This document shows, in pieces, positions 61,576-64,000 of a stretch of DNA of 64,000 nucleotides. Origin of the DNA: Chitinophagaceae bacterium (GTDB taxonomy: Bacteria > Bacteroidota > Bacteroidia > Chitinophagales > Chitinophagaceae); assembly GCA_020847395.1 (NCBI GenBank), contig JADLCD010000081.1:1-64000 (forward strand), written 5' to 3'. Every line of letters begins with the position of its first letter. Within the stretch, counting starts at the first letter, position 1. A model generated the notes under the pieces. It was given only the letters and a program-made list of their open reading frames with translations. It had not been told where the DNA came from and did no database searches. The position numbers were made by a program, and so were the translations under genes.

Positions 61576-64000
61576 TTAAAAAGAAATATTAATACCGAGA
61601 ATAAAATCTCTTGATTGAGGATAAGTGCCCCAGTCAATACCCGGTGCTGCGTTTTTATCAGTAGTGGAGCTGCTTTTTGCACTGAAAGCGCTAAGCTCAG
61701 GATCAAAGCCGCTATACTTTGTAAACGTAAGCAGGTTTTCTGTGGTGAAATAAATAAAACAACGGCTCATCTTAATTTTATTGATCATTGTTTCAGGCAA
61801 TTTATAACCGAGCGTAAGCGATTTTAAGCGCAGGTAAGTGCCGTTTTCAATATATCTTGATGATGGGTACGAATTATCCCAGTTGTTGGGTGATACACCC
61901 GGCATATCAGTAATATCTCCGGGGTTTTTCCACCTGTTCAATACCGTAGAGGATTGATTCATCACCAATGCCATTGACTCAGAAAGTATTCTCGTTGCAT
62001 TCATTACTTTATTTCCGCTCACGCCCTGGAAGAAAATATCGAGAGAGAAATTTTTCCAGCCAATTGAATTAGTGAAGCCAAACGTGAACTTAGGGTTAGC
62101 ATAACCGATAATACCTATACTGTCTGCTGACGCGTCAGCAGTTTTAAGAAACCTTATATTACCCGTAGCAGGGTCAACACCCAGCGATGTCTTTCCATAA
62201 AAAGACCCCAGCGGCCCGCCTTCTTTAACAAGCGCTGTATTATAATCGGAACCTGCAGGATTAATAGAGCCAACTACCAGTTGCGTGCCAACAATGTTAA
62301 GCACCTTGTTACGGTTGAAGGAAATATTGAAATCGGTACTCCATTTAAAATTATTATGCACTATATTTTTTGAATTGAAAGAAAACTCAAAGCCTTTATT
62401 GCGCAGGCTTCCTGCGTTTTGCCATGCAATGCTGTAACCTGTACTGGTAGGGATAGGTACAGCCAACAGCATGTTGGTTGTTTTCTTATTGTAATAATCT
62501 GCGGTTATTAATAAGCGGTTATTAAACAACCCCAGGTCAATGCCGATATCTACCTGCTGTGTTTTTTCCCAAGTGAGATCCACATTTTCTAATGATGATG
62601 GCACATAGGCAGACATTATTTGGTTGTTGATTAAATATTTTGAGCTGGTAGTATCAACAATACCGAATCTTGAATTAACCGGCACGGCATCATTACCCAC
62701 AATACCCCAGCCCGCACGAAGTTTCAGCTCTGAAATAAACCGGTCGTTCTTGTGAAAGAAGTTTTCTTCTGACACTCTCCATCCCGCTGAGAAAGAAGGA
62801 AAGCTCCCCCATTTATTGCCGGGCGCAAATCTTCCCGAGCCATCACGGCGGAAATTGGTAGTGAGATAATATTTGTCTTTGTAATTATAATTGAGCCTGC
62901 CGATAAACGCTACTGAAGAAATGGTATTGATATCTTTTACGGGTATGGCCTGCACAGCACCTGCCTCAACAGATTGATCACCATTTTTTGCATTCGTAAA
63001 ATTAACAGAGCTTTTGTACAGGTTATCATTCAATTGTCTTGATACGATAAAGCCTGCCAGTGCAGCTATACTATGATTTTTAATTTTAGTGGTATAGTTG
63101 ATGGTGTTCTCCGATATCCAGTTGGTGAATTTATATTTATTATCCCAGGCCAAACCGTGCATAGTTCTGCCATACCTGGTTTGCACCGTATCCTGGAACG
63201 CAACATACCTGCCATTCATGTGCTCAACACCAAAAAGGCTTTTCACTTTTAAACCTTTTATTACTTCAGCTTCTAAGTAAATATTGCCGCTATAACGGTT
63301 GCTTTTATAAGTATGATCTGGTTGATATACTGTGGAAACCGGGTTTTCAATATCATTTAAAAAAGGGCTTCTTGCATACATTTCCGGATTGTCCAGATCT
63401 CTAAGCCCAATAATAGGAACCGTAGTAATCAGCCGTGCTATTACACCATTCCGGTAATTCTCAGGAACATCCCTGTCGTTCCAATTGCTGTAGCCAAAAC
63501 TGGCGCCGGCTTTTAAGAACTTTGTAATCTGTTGATCAACATTTGCTTTAAAGGTTGCCCTTTTTACACTATTATTTAAGATAATACCTTTTTGATTTAC
63601 CACAGCGCCGGATATATAATAGGAAGTAGATTTATTACCGCCTGTGGCTGATAGTTGATAATTCTGCGAAAGCGCGTTTCTGAACGTTTCATCCTGCCAG
63701 TTAGTGTTGGCATTGTATTTATTCCAATCTGTTGATGCGCCCATTTCAGTAGCGAGCTCTTTGAATTGTGTGCTGTTCAATACATCCATTTTTTTCCAGG
63801 GTTTGGACATAGTGAGCGAAGTATTGAACCCTAATTTCAGTTTTTGATTTTTACCTCTTTTGGTAGTAACCAACACTACACCATTGGCGCCACGATTACC
63901 ATATATAGCAGCGGAAGAAGCATCCTTGAGTATCGTAATATTTTCAATATCCGACGGATTAATATCGTTGATACCTTCCATAGGCACGCCATCAATAATA
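61576..64000 (-). CDS. SusC/RagA TonB-linked outer-membrane protein (partial, 5' end beyond window)
   Basis: C-terminal part of at least 807 residues. The visible start is inside the plug domain (IDGVPMEGINDINPSDIENITILKDASSAAIYGNRGANGVVLVTTKRG). The 22-strand barrel follows and ends with PQSRDFILGINISF, a terminal Phe as expected. The missing start should hold the signal peptide and the CarboxypepD_reg domain. Internal segments such as LRAGWGIVGNDAVPVNSRFG and NLLTFTKYSGFDPELS are standard. With SusD it imports a TonB-driven substrate. Cut by the window edge, not a pseudogene. Confidence 0.95.
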   Translation of the reverse strand, partial: IIDGVPMEGINDINPSDIENITILKDASSAAIYGNRGANGVVLVTTKRGKNQKLKLGFNTSLTMSKPWKKMDVLNSTQFKELATEMGASTDWNKYNANTNWQDETFRNALSQNYQLSATGGNKSTSYYISGAVVNQKGIILNNSVKRATFKANVDQQITKFLKAGASFGYSNWNDRDVPENYRNGVIARLITTVPIIGLRDLDNPEMYARSPFLNDIENPVSTVYQPDHTYKSNRYSGNIYLEAEVIKGLKVKSLFGVEHMNGRYVAFQDTVQTRYGRTMHGLAWDNKYKFTNWISENTINYTTKIKNHSIAALAGFIVSRQLNDNLYKSSVNFTNAKNGDQSVEAGAVQAIPVKDINTISSVAFIGRLNYNYKDKYYLTTNFRRDGSGRFAPGNKWGSFPSFSAGWRVSEENFFHKNDRFISELKLRAGWGIVGNDAVPVNSRFGIVDTTSSKYLINNQIMSAYVPSSLENVDLTWEKTQQVDIGIDLGLFNNRLLITADYYNKKTTNMLLAVPIPTSTGYSIAWQNAGSLRNKGFEFSFNSKNIVHNNFKWSTDFNISFNRNKVLNIVGTQLVVGSINPAGSDYNTALVKEGGPLGSFYGKTSLGVDPATGNIRFLKTADASADSIGIIGYANPKFTFGFTNSIGWKNFSLDIFFQGVSGNKVMNATRILSESMALVMNQSSTVLNRWKNPGDITDMPGVSPNNWDNSYPSSRYIENGTYLRLKSLTLGYKLPETMINKIKMSRCFIYFTTENLLTFTKYSGFDPELSAFSAKSSSTTDKNAAPGIDWGTYPQSRDFILGINISF

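Noticed and set aside
1-64000. CRISPR array, tRNA or rRNA genes, B12 or FMN riboswitch
   Set aside because: No regularly spaced repeats and no RNA gene recognised. The gaps before the cobalamin adenosyltransferase (12 bases) and ribF (80 bases) are too short for or lack the expected riboswitch cores.

Overview
The window is from a member of the Bacteroidota, most likely Chitinophagaceae or a close relative. The evidence is a SusC/SusD pair, a type IX secretion (T9SS) PorP/SprF protein next to a PKD protein with a gliding-motility-type C-terminal domain, a DUF2795 gene, and a textbook Bacteroidota promoter (TTTG, 19 bases, TAnnTTTG). No tRNA, rRNA, CRISPR array, transposase or integrase was recognised.

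Layout. (1) 1-11.7 kb is mostly housekeeping: a formimidoylglutamase-like ureohydrolase, a patatin/outer-membrane phospholipase, DUF2795, two ABC ATPases, a cobalamin adenosyltransferase, dapA, accA, purM, ribF and a conserved hypothetical. (2) 12.0-37.4 kb is one co-directional block encoding an extracellular contractile injection system (eCIS; Afp/PVC/AlgoCIS type). Its order is DUF4255 protein, unknown, sheath, two tubes, a 56-residue DUF5908-like protein, LysM tube-initiator, VgrG-like spike, PAAR tip, gp25, two large baseplate proteins, a 1258-residue PKD-containing probable fibre or surface protein, tape measure, peptidoglycan-binding/CHAP hydrolase, three eCIS-core (DUF4157) proteins with different C-termini, and an AAA+ ATPase. 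(3) 37.5-49.5 kb holds an E2 acyltransferase, a TauE/SafE permease, a ThuA-like protein, recG, the PKD/T9SS secreted protein with PorP/SprF, and small stress-type enzymes. (4) 49.6-53.6 kb is a LysR-led group with a TsdA-like dihaem cytochrome, a secreted DsrE protein and a ModA-like binding protein, suggesting sulfur chemistry. (5) 53.6-55.8 kb has an HD hydrolase, a SnoaL-like protein and a double VOC protein. (6) 56-64 kb is a polysaccharide-utilisation-like locus on the minus strand: SusC (cut by the window edge), SusD, a beta-propeller lipoprotein and a GH116 enzyme.

The eCIS block is the main attraction. It carries the structural set expected for a working particle. It also carries three cargo candidates that share one N-terminal leader, a CxxCE motif and the DUF4157 core but end in unrelated modules, two of which contain a second HExxH zinc-peptidase motif. 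The intergenic DNA holds several palindromic or inverted-repeat elements, one of which has apparently become part of a coding sequence (ThuA).
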